A stretch of DNA of 50,120 nt from Filifactor villosus (GTDB taxonomy: Bacteria; Bacillota; Clostridia; Peptostreptococcales; Filifactoraceae). Position numbers and translations under genes: made by a program. The notes beneath the pieces were generated by a model. The model had not been told where the DNA came from and did not search any database. It was given only the letters and a program-made list of their open reading frames with translations. The stretch spans positions 1 through 50,120 of the forward strand of contig NZ_JBHSHL010000021.1 of assembly GCF_042652965.1 (NCBI RefSeq). Reading direction: 5' to 3'. Of this stretch, positions 36,638 to 45,259 are shown piece by piece. Every line of letters begins with the position of its first letter. Within the stretch, counting starts at the first letter, position 1.

Positions 36638-36652
36638 GATTGATAATGCTTA
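36638..36652 (-). promoter_or_regulatory. Fur-box-like operator upstream of the haem receptor
   Basis: TGATAATGCTTATCT matches the 7-1-7 Fur consensus TGATAATNATTATCA at 13 of 15 positions. It sits in a wider TGAGATAA-GCA-TTATC palindrome and overlaps a possible minus-strand -10 (TTGAGA, 16 bases, TATCAA). It lies about 340 bases before the receptor ATG. The rest of 36298-36770 shows no gene. Confidence 0.45.
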
Positions 36653-36726
36653 TCTCACTCATCTCAAAAAACGAATATCTTCTGAAGACATCTCTTTTTA
36701 TCTCTTCTTATACTATATAGCTTTGT

Positions 36727-36764
36727 TCTCAGCCAATCTCCCTCTTCCGTAAAGAGGATTGAGA
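36727..36764 (-). terminator. Bulged hairpin after the haem transport operon
   Basis: TCTC..AATC..CTCTT pairs with AAGAGGATTGAGA; it follows the DUF454 gene by seven bases on the minus strand. No T-run, so a weak terminator or an mRNA end stabiliser. Confidence 0.4.
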
Positions 36765-36770
36765 CTTCTG

Positions 36771-37139
36771 TTATTGCTTTTCTTTAATCGTCTTTATCCT
36801 AAAGATAAAATAATAGTATTTAAACAAAATTACCAAGGCTATGGTAATCCTTGCATAAATCACATTGACCCTCCAAAAAGCAATCAGCAACATAACCGAT
36901 GCCACAGCCAAGATCTTGATTTTGGTCTGCAAGGTCATGGATCTGCTTTTTTCAAAATCGGCCAGATGTTTTTCGTACATGGAAGTCGATCTGAACCACG
37001 TGTGAAACCTGTCCGAACCCTTTGCAAAACAAATCGAGGTCAAAATCAAAAAAGGCGCGGTGGGCAATACGGGGATCACAACTCCCGCCATTCCGATCGC
37101 AAGGAAGAAAAACCCTGCAATTACATAAAATGTTTTCAT
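36771..37139 (-). CDS. DUF454 (YbaN-like) inner-membrane protein
   Basis: A 122-aa protein with about three membrane helices and the family's loop PVLPTAPFLILTSICFAKGSDRFHTWF. Its molecular role is not established. It closes the haem transport operon, 21 bases after the ATPase gene. I see no clear Shine-Dalgarno before the ATG, so it may be translated by coupling. A role in haem handling is inferred from position only. Confidence 0.85.
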   Translation of the reverse strand: MKTFYVIAGFFFLAIGMAGVVIPVLPTAPFLILTSICFAKGSDRFHTWFRSTSMYEKHLADFEKSRSMTLQTKIKILAVASVMLLIAFWRVNVIYARITIALVILFKYYYFIFRIKTIKEKQ

Positions 37140-37160
37140 AAACTTTCGATTGGCGGCAGT

Positions 37161-37922
37161 TTATACCGTCAATACAAACTTCCCTCCTCCCTCATTTACA
37201 ATGGGCAAATCGATAGAGTACAACTCGGAAATAAATTCGGAGCTGACCACTTCGTTGGGCCTTCCCTCGAAGAGAATCCTTCCCTCCTTCATCCCAAGAA
37301 TGACATCACTGTAATGAATAGCCTGGTTGATATCGTGGAGTACCATTACAATCGTCATATCCTTCTCTCGATTCAACCTCTGTATCAATCTTAATATCTC
37401 AATTTGATAGCGAATATCCAAGTAAGTCGTGGGCTCATCCAAAAACAGAATCTCCGTACTTTGAGCCAAAGCCATCGCAATCCACACCCTCTGACGTTGC
37501 CCTCCGGACAACTGTCCCACTGTATAGTCTTTAAACTCGGTCAATCCGGTAATCGCAAGAGCCTCGTTGATGATTTTTTCATCCTCGTCACGAAGACTCA
37601 TTCGATAGTGCAAAAAAGGAATCCTCCCATAAGAAACCAAAGTCGATACCTTCAAGTCCGCAGGCGCGGAATTATTCTGATGCACGATAGCGACATTCCT
37701 AGCAAACTCCTTCATCTTATATTGTGAAACTTCTTTGCCTTCCAGTAGCACCTTCCCCTTCTGAGGAGTCAGAGTCTTGGTCAACAGATGAAAAAGTGTG
37801 GATTTTCCACATCCGTTTGCACCCATAAGTGTTGTAATCTTGTTTCTTTCGAGAGTAAAGGAGACATCCTTGATAATATCCTTTTTTCCGTCATAGGAAA
37901 AAGAAATATGATTAGCTTCCAT
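37161..37922 (-). CDS. Haem/siderophore ABC transporter ATP-binding protein
   Basis: FecE/HtsC-like ATPase of an importer, ~253 aa. Walker A is GANGCGKST (~35-43), the signature is QLSGGQRQRVWIAMALAQ (~135), Walker B is ILFLDEPTTYLD, and the switch His lies in VLHDINQA. The ATG at 37922 overlaps the end of the permease gene by 11 bases, with AAGGAG upstream, so both subunits are co-translated. It energises uptake through the neighbouring permease. Confidence 0.93.
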   Translation of the reverse strand: MEANHISFSYDGKKDIIKDVSFTLERNKITTLMGANGCGKSTLFHLLTKTLTPQKGKVLLEGKEVSQYKMKEFARNVAIVHQNNSAPADLKVSTLVSYGRIPFLHYRMSLRDEDEKIINEALAITGLTEFKDYTVGQLSGGQRQRVWIAMALAQSTEILFLDEPTTYLDIRYQIEILRLIQRLNREKDMTIVMVLHDINQAIHYSDVILGMKEGRILFEGRPNEVVSSEFISELYSIDLPIVNEGGGKFVLTV

Positions 37923-38895
37923 AAGTCTCTTCACTCCTTCTAAGCAAGAATATAAAGAACGGTCCTCCAAGCACCGCCATGCTCACAGCAACAGGTATTT
38001 CATAAGGAGCTGCAATCACGCGTCCCAAGGTATCACACAAAAGCATCAAAAAACCTCCCGATAGAACCGAAAAGGGGATCAGCAACTTGTGATCGGAGCC
38101 TACAAGCAACCTTCCGATGTGGGGAACGATCAATCCCAGAAATCCTATGACTCCCACGATTGCAGTCGTAATACTCGCCAAAAGAACCGCAATAAAGGAA
38201 ACAAAAATCCTCAAACGATCCACATTGATTCCCAGCGCCCGTATCGTTTTGTCCTCCAAAGCCAAGAGGTTACAATATTTTGCTATACCTACTGCAATAA
38301 TCAGACCGATGACGACATAAACAGTAAGCAGTCCGACATCGGACCATGTCTTTTGAGCAATGTTGGCATTTACGATCGAAGCGACACCTACCTGTCTTGC
38401 GCCTACCATAACCGCGATTGAATCCATAATTCCGGTAAAAACCGCATTGATGGCAATACCGACAAGAATGACCCTTAGAGGATTCAAACCCGATTTCCAC
38501 GATAAGAGATAGATGAGCAGGCAGGACAACAGACCGCCGACAAAGGCGAAGATCGGGGTCAACACATACATCTGCGGAAACAACATCAGCAGAAAAACCG
38601 CCGTGAAACTCGCTCCCGAAGATACCCCTATGATCCCCGGATCGGCAAGCGGATTTTTCATTACCGCCTGAAACATCACTCCCGATACCGCAAGGGAAGC
38701 TCCCGCCAACATCGCCACCATAATCCTGGGAAACCTCAAATCGTAGATCATCGCGAAATGTTCATCGTATTCGACAAACAGCCCTCTAAAAATCTGACTG
38801 TACGTTACATCTATGGTTCCGGCACGTATCGAATAAAAGAATAATACGACATAGGCCAAAATAAGAATTACAAAAACCGCCGTCTTTTTTTTCAA
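37912..38895 (-). CDS. Haem/siderophore ABC transporter permease, FecCD family
   Basis: A 327-aa membrane subunit with about ten helices. Typical BtuC/FecCD blocks are visible: FRGLFVEYDEHFAMIYDLRFPRI near the N-terminus, GASLAVSGVMFQAVMKNPLADP-type motif (~60-80), GVSSGASF, and the C-terminal GVIGFLGLIVPHIGR coupling segment. It starts at TTG with GAGGGTGG upstream; the alternative ATG there is in another frame. It belongs to the lipoprotein-permease-ATPase importer. Confidence 0.93.
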   Translation of the reverse strand: MKKKTAVFVILILAYVVLFFYSIRAGTIDVTYSQIFRGLFVEYDEHFAMIYDLRFPRIMVAMLAGASLAVSGVMFQAVMKNPLADPGIIGVSSGASFTAVFLLMLFPQMYVLTPIFAFVGGLLSCLLIYLLSWKSGLNPLRVILVGIAINAVFTGIMDSIAVMVGARQVGVASIVNANIAQKTWSDVGLLTVYVVIGLIIAVGIAKYCNLLALEDKTIRALGINVDRLRIFVSFIAVLLASITTAIVGVIGFLGLIVPHIGRLLVGSDHKLLIPFSVLSGGFLMLLCDTLGRVIAAPYEIPVAVSMAVLGGPFFIFLLRRSEETYGS

Positions 38896-39052
38896 TCATC
38901 CACCCTCTCTCTTCACTCCAAAACTTGTCACATAGTCGGAAACCGACCGATACCGGGCAGCCAAAACCGCCTGTATCCACCCGCCCTTACAATCGTCCGA
39001 TCACATCGGAAAAATGTAAGAGCATATGCCTCCTAATACCAAACAACATTTA

Positions 39053-39928
39053 CTATTCAAGGTTCAACTCATCTTCAATAGACAAGACGGCATCCTTCCA
39101 CTTAAAATCGGCAGACATGTGAAAAAGATTGTGATCCAAATAATAGATCCTCCCTTCTTGGACCGCACGAAAATGTTGCCAAATATCATTGGTTGCAAAC
39201 TCGTTTTTCATCTCCGCGATCACCTCATCGGGCATCGCATGTACCGTGCAGAAAATCAAATCGGGATCCTGTTGAAGCAAGTCTTCCGTATTGACATTCA
39301 AAAATTCATCCGTATCGTGTCTATAGACGTTTTCTCCTCCTGCCATCTGAACGATATTACCCACATAAGACTTGTCGCTGGCTATCACATAAGAACCGGG
39401 AAGACCCATCAAAATCAGTACCTTGGGTGCAGTCTTTCCCTCCCTCTTCTTCTTGACCTCCTCTAAAGTATTGTGGTAATCATCCAACAATTCTTTTGCC
39501 ACATCCTGTTTTCCATACTTCTCCCCGAGCAACTCCACCGACTGATACAATCCCTCTATACTTGACACATCGACAAAGGTATAGGGCAACCCCGCCTGTT
39601 CGTAACGCGATTTCAAATCGGGTTCTAAAGTCTTGGGACTTAGTATATCCGTAGGTTTCAAAGACTTGATCAGTTCCATATCCGGATTCATGGGAGCACC
39701 GATCTCGGCTGCATCCTTGTATCTCTCAGGAATTTCAAACGCCTTTGTTTTGGGAATTCCTACCAAATCCAAATCCATCTTTTCAGCCAATTCGGCAGTA
39801 GCGACTGAAGTAGCGATAATTCTTGCTTCCTGTATTTTTTGTGAACCGGCTTGTGCTTGCGGATGTTGATTGACACATCCGCAAAGGATCGATACCAAAG
39901 CCAAACACACAACAACTGTCTTCTTCAA
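39053..39928 (-). CDS. Haem-binding lipoprotein, IsdE/HtsA-like
   Basis: Substrate-binding component of the importer, 291 aa, of the bridged two-lobe type. The signal peptide ends in a lipobox LCGC, giving lipid attachment at Cys18. GAPMNPDME has Met80 and FCTVHAMPD has His230. In IsdE and HtsA the haem iron is held by a Met and a His at equivalent positions (about 78 and 229), so both ligands appear conserved, favouring haem over a siderophore. It starts at TTG, the only start codon in frame, with a GGAAGTGG-like site upstream. It follows the Shp-like gene by 52 bases. Confidence 0.9.
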   Translation of the reverse strand: MKKTVVVCLALVSILCGCVNQHPQAQAGSQKIQEARIIATSVATAELAEKMDLDLVGIPKTKAFEIPERYKDAAEIGAPMNPDMELIKSLKPTDILSPKTLEPDLKSRYEQAGLPYTFVDVSSIEGLYQSVELLGEKYGKQDVAKELLDDYHNTLEEVKKKREGKTAPKVLILMGLPGSYVIASDKSYVGNIVQMAGGENVYRHDTDEFLNVNTEDLLQQDPDLIFCTVHAMPDEVIAEMKNEFATNDIWQHFRAVQEGRIYYLDHNLFHMSADFKWKDAVLSIEDELNLE

Positions 39929-39980
39929 CTGTATCCACTTCCATTTCCATTTTGTTTATGCTCTCGCCCCAACAAAAAGA

Positions 39981-40526
39981 CTACTTTCCGGCAGGAGTAC
40001 TTAATTTTGTTGACAACTTCGTTTTTTCAAAGGTTTCCTTTCCTTTTTTGACTTCTTTTTCCAAGCCTTTTGCAAAGAAAATGACATCTCTTTCCATAGG
40101 TTCCACATAGGCCTTGATCTTCAATTCGGGGTAATCGGAAGAGATCCCGAACTTATAGTCCCTGGTATCATTCTTCTTGTCATAGGCCTTTTCCTTGATT
40201 TTGACCTCTTTGTATTCTCCCTTGCTGTTTTTGACATACACCTTGATCTCGCTTACATACTTCTGAAGTCCGACTCTTATCGTCATATACTTCTGTTTCT
40301 TACTCTTTACATCGACAAGAAAGTATTCTCCGAGCAGAGAACGACTCATTGAATCTCCCAAAGCGATCTGTGTTCCCCCGTCTTCCGCTTTGCCCGTCTT
40401 GGGATTTGCATAGCTGGTTTCATTCTTTACGCTGTAGCTTCCCTTCTCCAATCCGAACGAAAACGACGGAATCATAAGTGCGAGGATACACATCAACACA
40501 ACTGCCTTAAAACGATACTGCTTCAT
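39981..40526 (-). CDS. Shp-like cell-surface haem-binding protein
   Basis: 181 aa with a signal peptide (~1-25) and one beta-sandwich. It resembles streptococcal Shp: NPKTGKAEDGGTQIALGDSM near the start and YVEPMERDVIFFAKGLE near the end. In Shp two methionines in these positions ligate haem and pass it to HtsA; here they are Met60 and Met144. Unlike Shp, the protein ends soon after the domain in a Lys-rich tail with no membrane anchor. The ATG at 40526 follows AAAGGAG at seven bases. An in-frame TTG at 40568 with its own AAGGAGG would add 14 residues before the signal peptide and is less likely. The next gene is its presumed acceptor lipoprotein. Confidence 0.85.
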   Translation of the reverse strand: MKQYRFKAVVLMCILALMIPSFSFGLEKGSYSVKNETSYANPKTGKAEDGGTQIALGDSMSRSLLGEYFLVDVKSKKQKYMTIRVGLQKYVSEIKVYVKNSKGEYKEVKIKEKAYDKKNDTRDYKFGISSDYPELKIKAYVEPMERDVIFFAKGLEKEVKKGKETFEKTKLSTKLSTPAGK

Positions 40527-40724
40527 TTGAACTCTCCTTTCAACATCGGTATGAACTCGGCACCGCAATGCCGTCCTCCTTAAAAAAACAATCTGTAGGG
40601 AGAATCGTTTTGTCCCCCCATTTTTTAATACAACAAGCTTTTAACATAAGTCGTTGAAACTTATCATCCCTCATGAAAACACCCACTTCACCTTCGGTCT
40701 TCCACGACGGACAATTCCCATTTT

Positions 40725-42383
40725 TTAACTTATCCTGCCCGACTCCATCGATATACAGTTATCCGCAATCGCTGTCGTCGAATCTCTGTGAGAGACAATA
40801 ACTACCGTCTTGCCCTTTGCCGAAGCCCTGAGAGATTTGAGAATAACCCCTTCATTCAAACTGTCGAGATTGCTGGTGGGCTCATCGAGGAACATAATGG
40901 GGGCATCGTGCAGAAACGCTCGTGCAAGCCCGATCCTCTGCTTCTCTCCTCCCGACAAGCTGTCTCCGAGCTCCTTCACTTCCGTGTCATATCCTTTAGG
41001 CAGGGAGAGAATCAAATCATGGATCGAAGCCTTCTTTGCCGCTTCAACCAATTCTTCTCTGCTCGCCTCCGGTTTGGAGATCGCTATATTATTGGCTATG
41101 GTATCCTGAAACAGGAAGGTCTCCTGTGTCATATAACTTTGATTTCTTCTTAACGAGCTTGTATTGATCTGCCCTACCGGTTTGTCCGAAAAACGAACCT
41201 CCCCTTCAGACACATCCCAAAACCTCATAAAGAGCTTAAGCAGAGTCGACTTTCCGCTTCCGCTTTTTCCCACGATTGCATGAACCTTGTTTTTCTGTAT
41301 ATCCAAATTCAGGTTTTTCAATATCCATTCATCCCGATATTTAAATGAAACATCATCGGAAACGATATTGCCTTCTTTCATCTCGGAACCGTCTGTAATA
41401 TCCTCGGTCTGTGGAATCTCATCCAAAAGCGCAATGACCCTTTCCCCGCTGGCAAAGGTAATCAAAAGATTGTTCGCCAGATTGCTCAGGGCAACCACAG
41501 GTCCATAGGAACTCATCGCCGCAAAAAGCGAGAGCAATAGTTGCGGGAAGGTAATGAACGAATTGGAAAACAAATAGCCTCCAACCGCAATCTGCAACAG
41601 CGAGAAGAACAGGATGGTAAGCTCCGTAAGAGAAGTCGAGATCGCCTCATAATCCTTGAGCGTTTTGTTCAGACCTTCCATCTCCTGTGTCTGACGGTCA
41701 ATCTGCTTCAAACGCACTTCCTGCTGACGAAACTGCAGAACCTCCTTAATGCCTCGAATACTTTCCAGAAAATACGTATTCATCTTTGCAAACTTTCTTC
41801 TCTGTTCGTTTCCGGTTTCTCTTCCCAGACGAGATATATAAAGCGGTATCCATCCGCCTATGACCAAATAACTCAAAAGAGCGACACCGGCCATTACAAT
41901 CGAATGATAACCGATATAGACAATCATAATCAGCGAGGTAAGAACAGCGATGGCGACCGGAGAAATAGTATGTGCATAGAAAACTTCCAACAACTCCACA
42001 TCCGATGTGATCAAAGCGATCAGATCCCCCTTGTCCTTCCCTTCCAGCTTTGCCGGAGAAAGCTTTCGAAGAACCCCGAAAATTCGATCTCGAATCAAAG
42101 CAAGGGTCAGGAAGGCCAAAAGATGGTTGCTGTACTGTTCCGCATACCTCAAAATCCCTCTCAATGCACCCAGCAACGGAAGAAGAATCAATATTGTCTT
42201 CCACGAGATAACTCGAGGGAAACCCGCTACCTCCAGTATGCCATAGCCTCCCAATACGGGAATGAAAATTGAACAGAGAAACCCTGCAACTCCGAACAGG
42301 ATCGCCGGTATGATGATTTTGAGAAGAGGCTTCACCAAATCGAGCAGACGCTTGATTAACCGATATCGACTCATCCTATTCAT
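40725..42383 (-). CDS. ABC exporter half-transporter (permease-ATPase fusion), second of a pair
   Basis: 552 aa: six N-terminal membrane helices (ABC type I exporter fold) then an ATPase with Walker A GKSGSGKST (~360), signature SLSGGEKQRIGLARAF and Walker B PIMFLDEPTSNLD. It resembles CydC-type and other heterodimeric exporters. The ATG at 42383 follows GGAGG at eight bases and overlaps the stop of the upstream half-transporter, so the two are made together. Streptococcal haem operons also carry such ABC pairs after the importer genes. The substrate is unknown; haem or thiol export, or a part in uptake, are possible. Confidence 0.9.
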   Translation of the reverse strand: MNRMSRYRLIKRLLDLVKPLLKIIIPAILFGVAGFLCSIFIPVLGGYGILEVAGFPRVISWKTILILLPLLGALRGILRYAEQYSNHLLAFLTLALIRDRIFGVLRKLSPAKLEGKDKGDLIALITSDVELLEVFYAHTISPVAIAVLTSLIMIVYIGYHSIVMAGVALLSYLVIGGWIPLYISRLGRETGNEQRRKFAKMNTYFLESIRGIKEVLQFRQQEVRLKQIDRQTQEMEGLNKTLKDYEAISTSLTELTILFFSLLQIAVGGYLFSNSFITFPQLLLSLFAAMSSYGPVVALSNLANNLLITFASGERVIALLDEIPQTEDITDGSEMKEGNIVSDDVSFKYRDEWILKNLNLDIQKNKVHAIVGKSGSGKSTLLKLFMRFWDVSEGEVRFSDKPVGQINTSSLRRNQSYMTQETFLFQDTIANNIAISKPEASREELVEAAKKASIHDLILSLPKGYDTEVKELGDSLSGGEKQRIGLARAFLHDAPIMFLDEPTSNLDSLNEGVILKSLRASAKGKTVVIVSHRDSTTAIADNCISMESGRIS

Positions 42384-44115
42384 AGCAAACACCTCCATCT
42401 ATCTTTTCCATATTCTTTTGTGTTCGATACAACCTTTCATATACGCCTTTCTTCTTGAGAAGATCGTTGTGACTTCCCTGCTCTTCAACAACACCCTGAT
42501 CCAACACATAAATCCGGTCGGAGTCTACAACGTTTTCCAAACGATGAGAAATCAAAAGAACGGTCTTCTCCTTCGCCAAAGACTTTATAACATCCATGAT
42601 ATACTCTTCACTTTCGGAGTCGATATTGGATGTAGCTTCATCGAAGATATACATCGGGGTATTGTGAAGGATGGCTCTGGCCAAAGCCAAACGCTGCCTC
42701 TGTCCTCCCGAAAAGTTGCTTCCTCCCTCGGACAACAGGGTGTCCAAACCCTCCTGTTCCATAAGGAACTCATATAGACGAACCTGCTTCAACACACGGT
42801 ACATCTCCTCATCCGTCACTGCCGGAGAACTCATCAGAAGATTCTCCCGAACCGTGCCCGAAAACAGATAACTGTCATGACCGATTATGGTAATATATTG
42901 TGCAATGCTGTCGGCGGAAAGCCGCTTCTGCTCAAAACCGTTGATTTCCAAATTCCCTTCGTAATCCCAATACCTTCCCGTAATAAGAGAGGCAATGGTA
43001 CTTTTGCCCGAACCGGAACCTCCCACTATGGATACAAAAGACTTATTCTCAAGCCGTATGGATACATCCTTAAGGATCTCTCTGTTCTCATCATATGAAA
43101 AAGCGAGATTTTTCATCGAAATGTCAATATTCTCCCCTTGCAGATCCAAGTCGCCCCGCTGCGGAGAAGAGAGATCCAAAAGAGCAAATATCTTCTTTTT
43201 CGCCGACATTCCGTTCATTGCAATATGGAAGAAAGAACCCAACCTTCTCAAAGGAATAAAAAATTCCGCCGATAACATAATGATGACAAAACTCTGTGCA
43301 ATTCCTATCGTTCCTTTTTGAAGCTCCAAAAGAGTAAACAAAGCACCCAAACCCGCTCCGCCGAAAGCTATAAAGTCCATAATCGTCGTGGAATTCAGTT
43401 GCATTGTCAAAACCTTCATCGTAATCACACGGAAATGCTCGGCGTTATCATTCATTTCCTTGTGCTTACGCTCATCGGCAAGATAGGTTTTCAAGGTAGT
43501 TAAACCTCGGATATTATCCAAAAACCCGTTTCCCATATTCACATACAGACCCCAGTATTTCTTGAACAGCTTTCCCGCTATCTTGTAGACCGCCATAATC
43601 GAAATCGGTATCAGAGGAACACATGCCAGAAGCACAATGGCAGGTTTTGCACTGATAGGAAAAATCAGAACAAACAGGAAGATCGGTGCCAAAAAACTGT
43701 AAAACAGTTGGGGAAGGTATCGACTGAAATAAATCTCCAGTTGCTCCACTCCCTCAAGGGAAGTCTGAATCAAATCTGACGTTGAAATCTTCTCATTGTA
43801 AGCAGTTCCGAGAACCAAGACCTTCTGATAGATCTGTCTACGCAGAATACTCTTTACCTTCGATGAAGCCAAGTAAGAATACTTGGTCGACATCAATGTT
43901 GCAATATAACGCAGAAGAAAAACTCCTGCCATCAATAAGAACGACAGCCAAATCGAAGTCATCCATCTCCCCTGCTCAAAAAGACTGTTTAAGCCGTTGC
44001 CTATAAAAAAGATAAATATCACATTTGCAACCAAACTCAAAAGATAGCATAAGACAGTCAAAGCAATATACTTCTTTGAAGAAGGTACCAAACTCAAAAG
44101 ACGTTTATCAATCAA
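42376..44115 (-). CDS. ABC exporter half-transporter (permease-ATPase fusion), first of a pair
   Basis: 579 aa with six membrane helices followed by an ATPase: Walker A GGSGSGKST (~365), signature GGSNFSGGQRQRLALARAI, Walker B YIFDEATSNIDSE. The best start is the TTG at 44115, eight bases after AAAGGAG; the frame is open further upstream to 44193 but without a ribosome binding site. It is the first gene of the seven-gene haem operon, so the Fur-box-like site upstream would control the whole set. It most likely pairs with the next gene as a heterodimer. Confidence 0.9.
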   Translation of the reverse strand: MIDKRLLSLVPSSKKYIALTVLCYLLSLVANVIFIFFIGNGLNSLFEQGRWMTSIWLSFLLMAGVFLLRYIATLMSTKYSYLASSKVKSILRRQIYQKVLVLGTAYNEKISTSDLIQTSLEGVEQLEIYFSRYLPQLFYSFLAPIFLFVLIFPISAKPAIVLLACVPLIPISIMAVYKIAGKLFKKYWGLYVNMGNGFLDNIRGLTTLKTYLADERKHKEMNDNAEHFRVITMKVLTMQLNSTTIMDFIAFGGAGLGALFTLLELQKGTIGIAQSFVIIMLSAEFFIPLRRLGSFFHIAMNGMSAKKKIFALLDLSSPQRGDLDLQGENIDISMKNLAFSYDENREILKDVSIRLENKSFVSIVGGSGSGKSTIASLITGRYWDYEGNLEINGFEQKRLSADSIAQYITIIGHDSYLFSGTVRENLLMSSPAVTDEEMYRVLKQVRLYEFLMEQEGLDTLLSEGGSNFSGGQRQRLALARAILHNTPMYIFDEATSNIDSESEEYIMDVIKSLAKEKTVLLISHRLENVVDSDRIYVLDQGVVEEQGSHNDLLKKKGVYERLYRTQKNMEKIDGGVCYE

Positions 44116-44449
44116 AATAAAACTCTCCTTTGCCTCAATATGTTTTATTCGGGGAAACCTCCCCACAACCGGATTATTCTGAAATCGATACAAACTATTT
44201 TCGGCCTCATCCGTTTATATGCATAAAAAAACACGAAGAAATCAAAAATCTATGTTGTCTTAACCTGTATGCAATCCATCCCCTTCTCCCTTTCCCGAAA
44301 AAAGCGACGAATACCTTCCCTCCATTTTTGTATCCTCTGTCCATGTTTTGTTTTATGCTCGAAAACCCTCTATATGTTTAGAGAAAACTCTCACCTCGTT
44401 TTAACACAAGCGATTATCTATAATAACTAGCACTGCCTTTAAATATGTA

Positions 44450-44465
44450 TCAATAATCATTGTCA
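44450..44465 (-). promoter_or_regulatory. Fur-box-like operator upstream of the haem transport operon
   Basis: The minus strand reads TGACAATGATTATTGA, close to the Fur box TGATAATGATTATCA. It is about 335 bases before the TTG start of the first gene. A -10-like TATTATAGATAAT lies about 25 bases further on, itself AT-rich and palindromic. The spacing to a -35 is not clear. Confidence 0.5.
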
Positions 44466-44644
44466 TCAGTATACAATATTTTGGAACTAAAATCAATATA
44501 CATTTATGACATGTTGGGTCCGGATTGTCTGCTAGTTGTTGAAATTTCAGTTTGGTAATCTATACAAAAAAAATTGTCCCCTCATTGAGAAGATCATTTC
44601 GTCTGATTTTTTCGAATTTTCAACCCTTAACGTTGCACCTCATC

Positions 44645-44695
44645 TTCAAAAAAGTATAACCGGATGTCAAGTTCTCACTTGATATCCGGCTATAA
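44645..44695 (-). terminator. Hairpin with T-run between the LRR gene and the haem operon
   Basis: CCGGAT.TCAAG and CTTGA.ATCCGG pair around a six-base loop. On the minus strand a CTTTTTT run follows the stem by about five bases. It would shield the haem operon from leftward transcription, though it is over 500 bases past the LRR gene. Confidence 0.5.
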
Positions 44696-44831
44696 AATCC
44701 ATTCCTGTTATTCTCCAAAAAACACTCATCTCCACAATCCGAACATCATATCGAGATCTATGGAGTGTATCTCTCGCAGTCCGTCGTTGTTTATCAACAC
44801 CCATTCATTACTATTATACGTTCGAACAGTT

Positions 44832-44949
44832 CATACTACTCTTCCTTTGAACGATGGATATAACTAATCTTGTAATCCATAGAAGATAAAACAATGTTTC
44901 ATGGTTTGAAAAATAGATATATCCATACTTCTATTGAAAAATAGTATCA
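44832..44949 (-). repeat. Dispersed hairpin repeat, copy D
   Basis: Well preserved, in reverse orientation: CATACTACTCTTCCTTTGAA at the left, ATTGAAAAATAGTATCA at the right, and the inner GATATATCCAT and ATGGATATAAC arms. Its outer ends are an imperfect terminal inverted repeat. Confidence 0.75.
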
Positions 44950-45008
44950 TACTATTGCTTCAACAGAAGCTGGGCATTATCCATTGTTCAAATGATGAAT
45001 AGTATCAT
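44947..45008. repeat. Short element with the same termini as the hairpin repeat
   Basis: Runs from CATACTATTGCTTC to GATGAATAGTATCATG directly after copy D. It carries the ATACTATT ends but only ~60 bases, so it may be a deletion derivative. The stretch 45009-45259 holds nothing else I recognise. Confidence 0.45.
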
Positions 45009-45259
45009 GTCGAAACCCTTTAAATGTTCAGACCTGAAAAACTCCGTTTTGACAGCCAAGACCGACATAACCATACTTCCGGTATCAACCGACGGGAGCA
45101 TCGAACATATCGATACGAATCCATAAGTTCCTATGAACACAAACGAATCTTTTCGTTGTTTGACAACATACTCCCCCCCTTCTCAAGAGAGTACATTTGA
45201 AAGACTTTCTATCTTGGAACAACTGTATTTTATCTGTTATTTTGAATAATGCGAACGTT

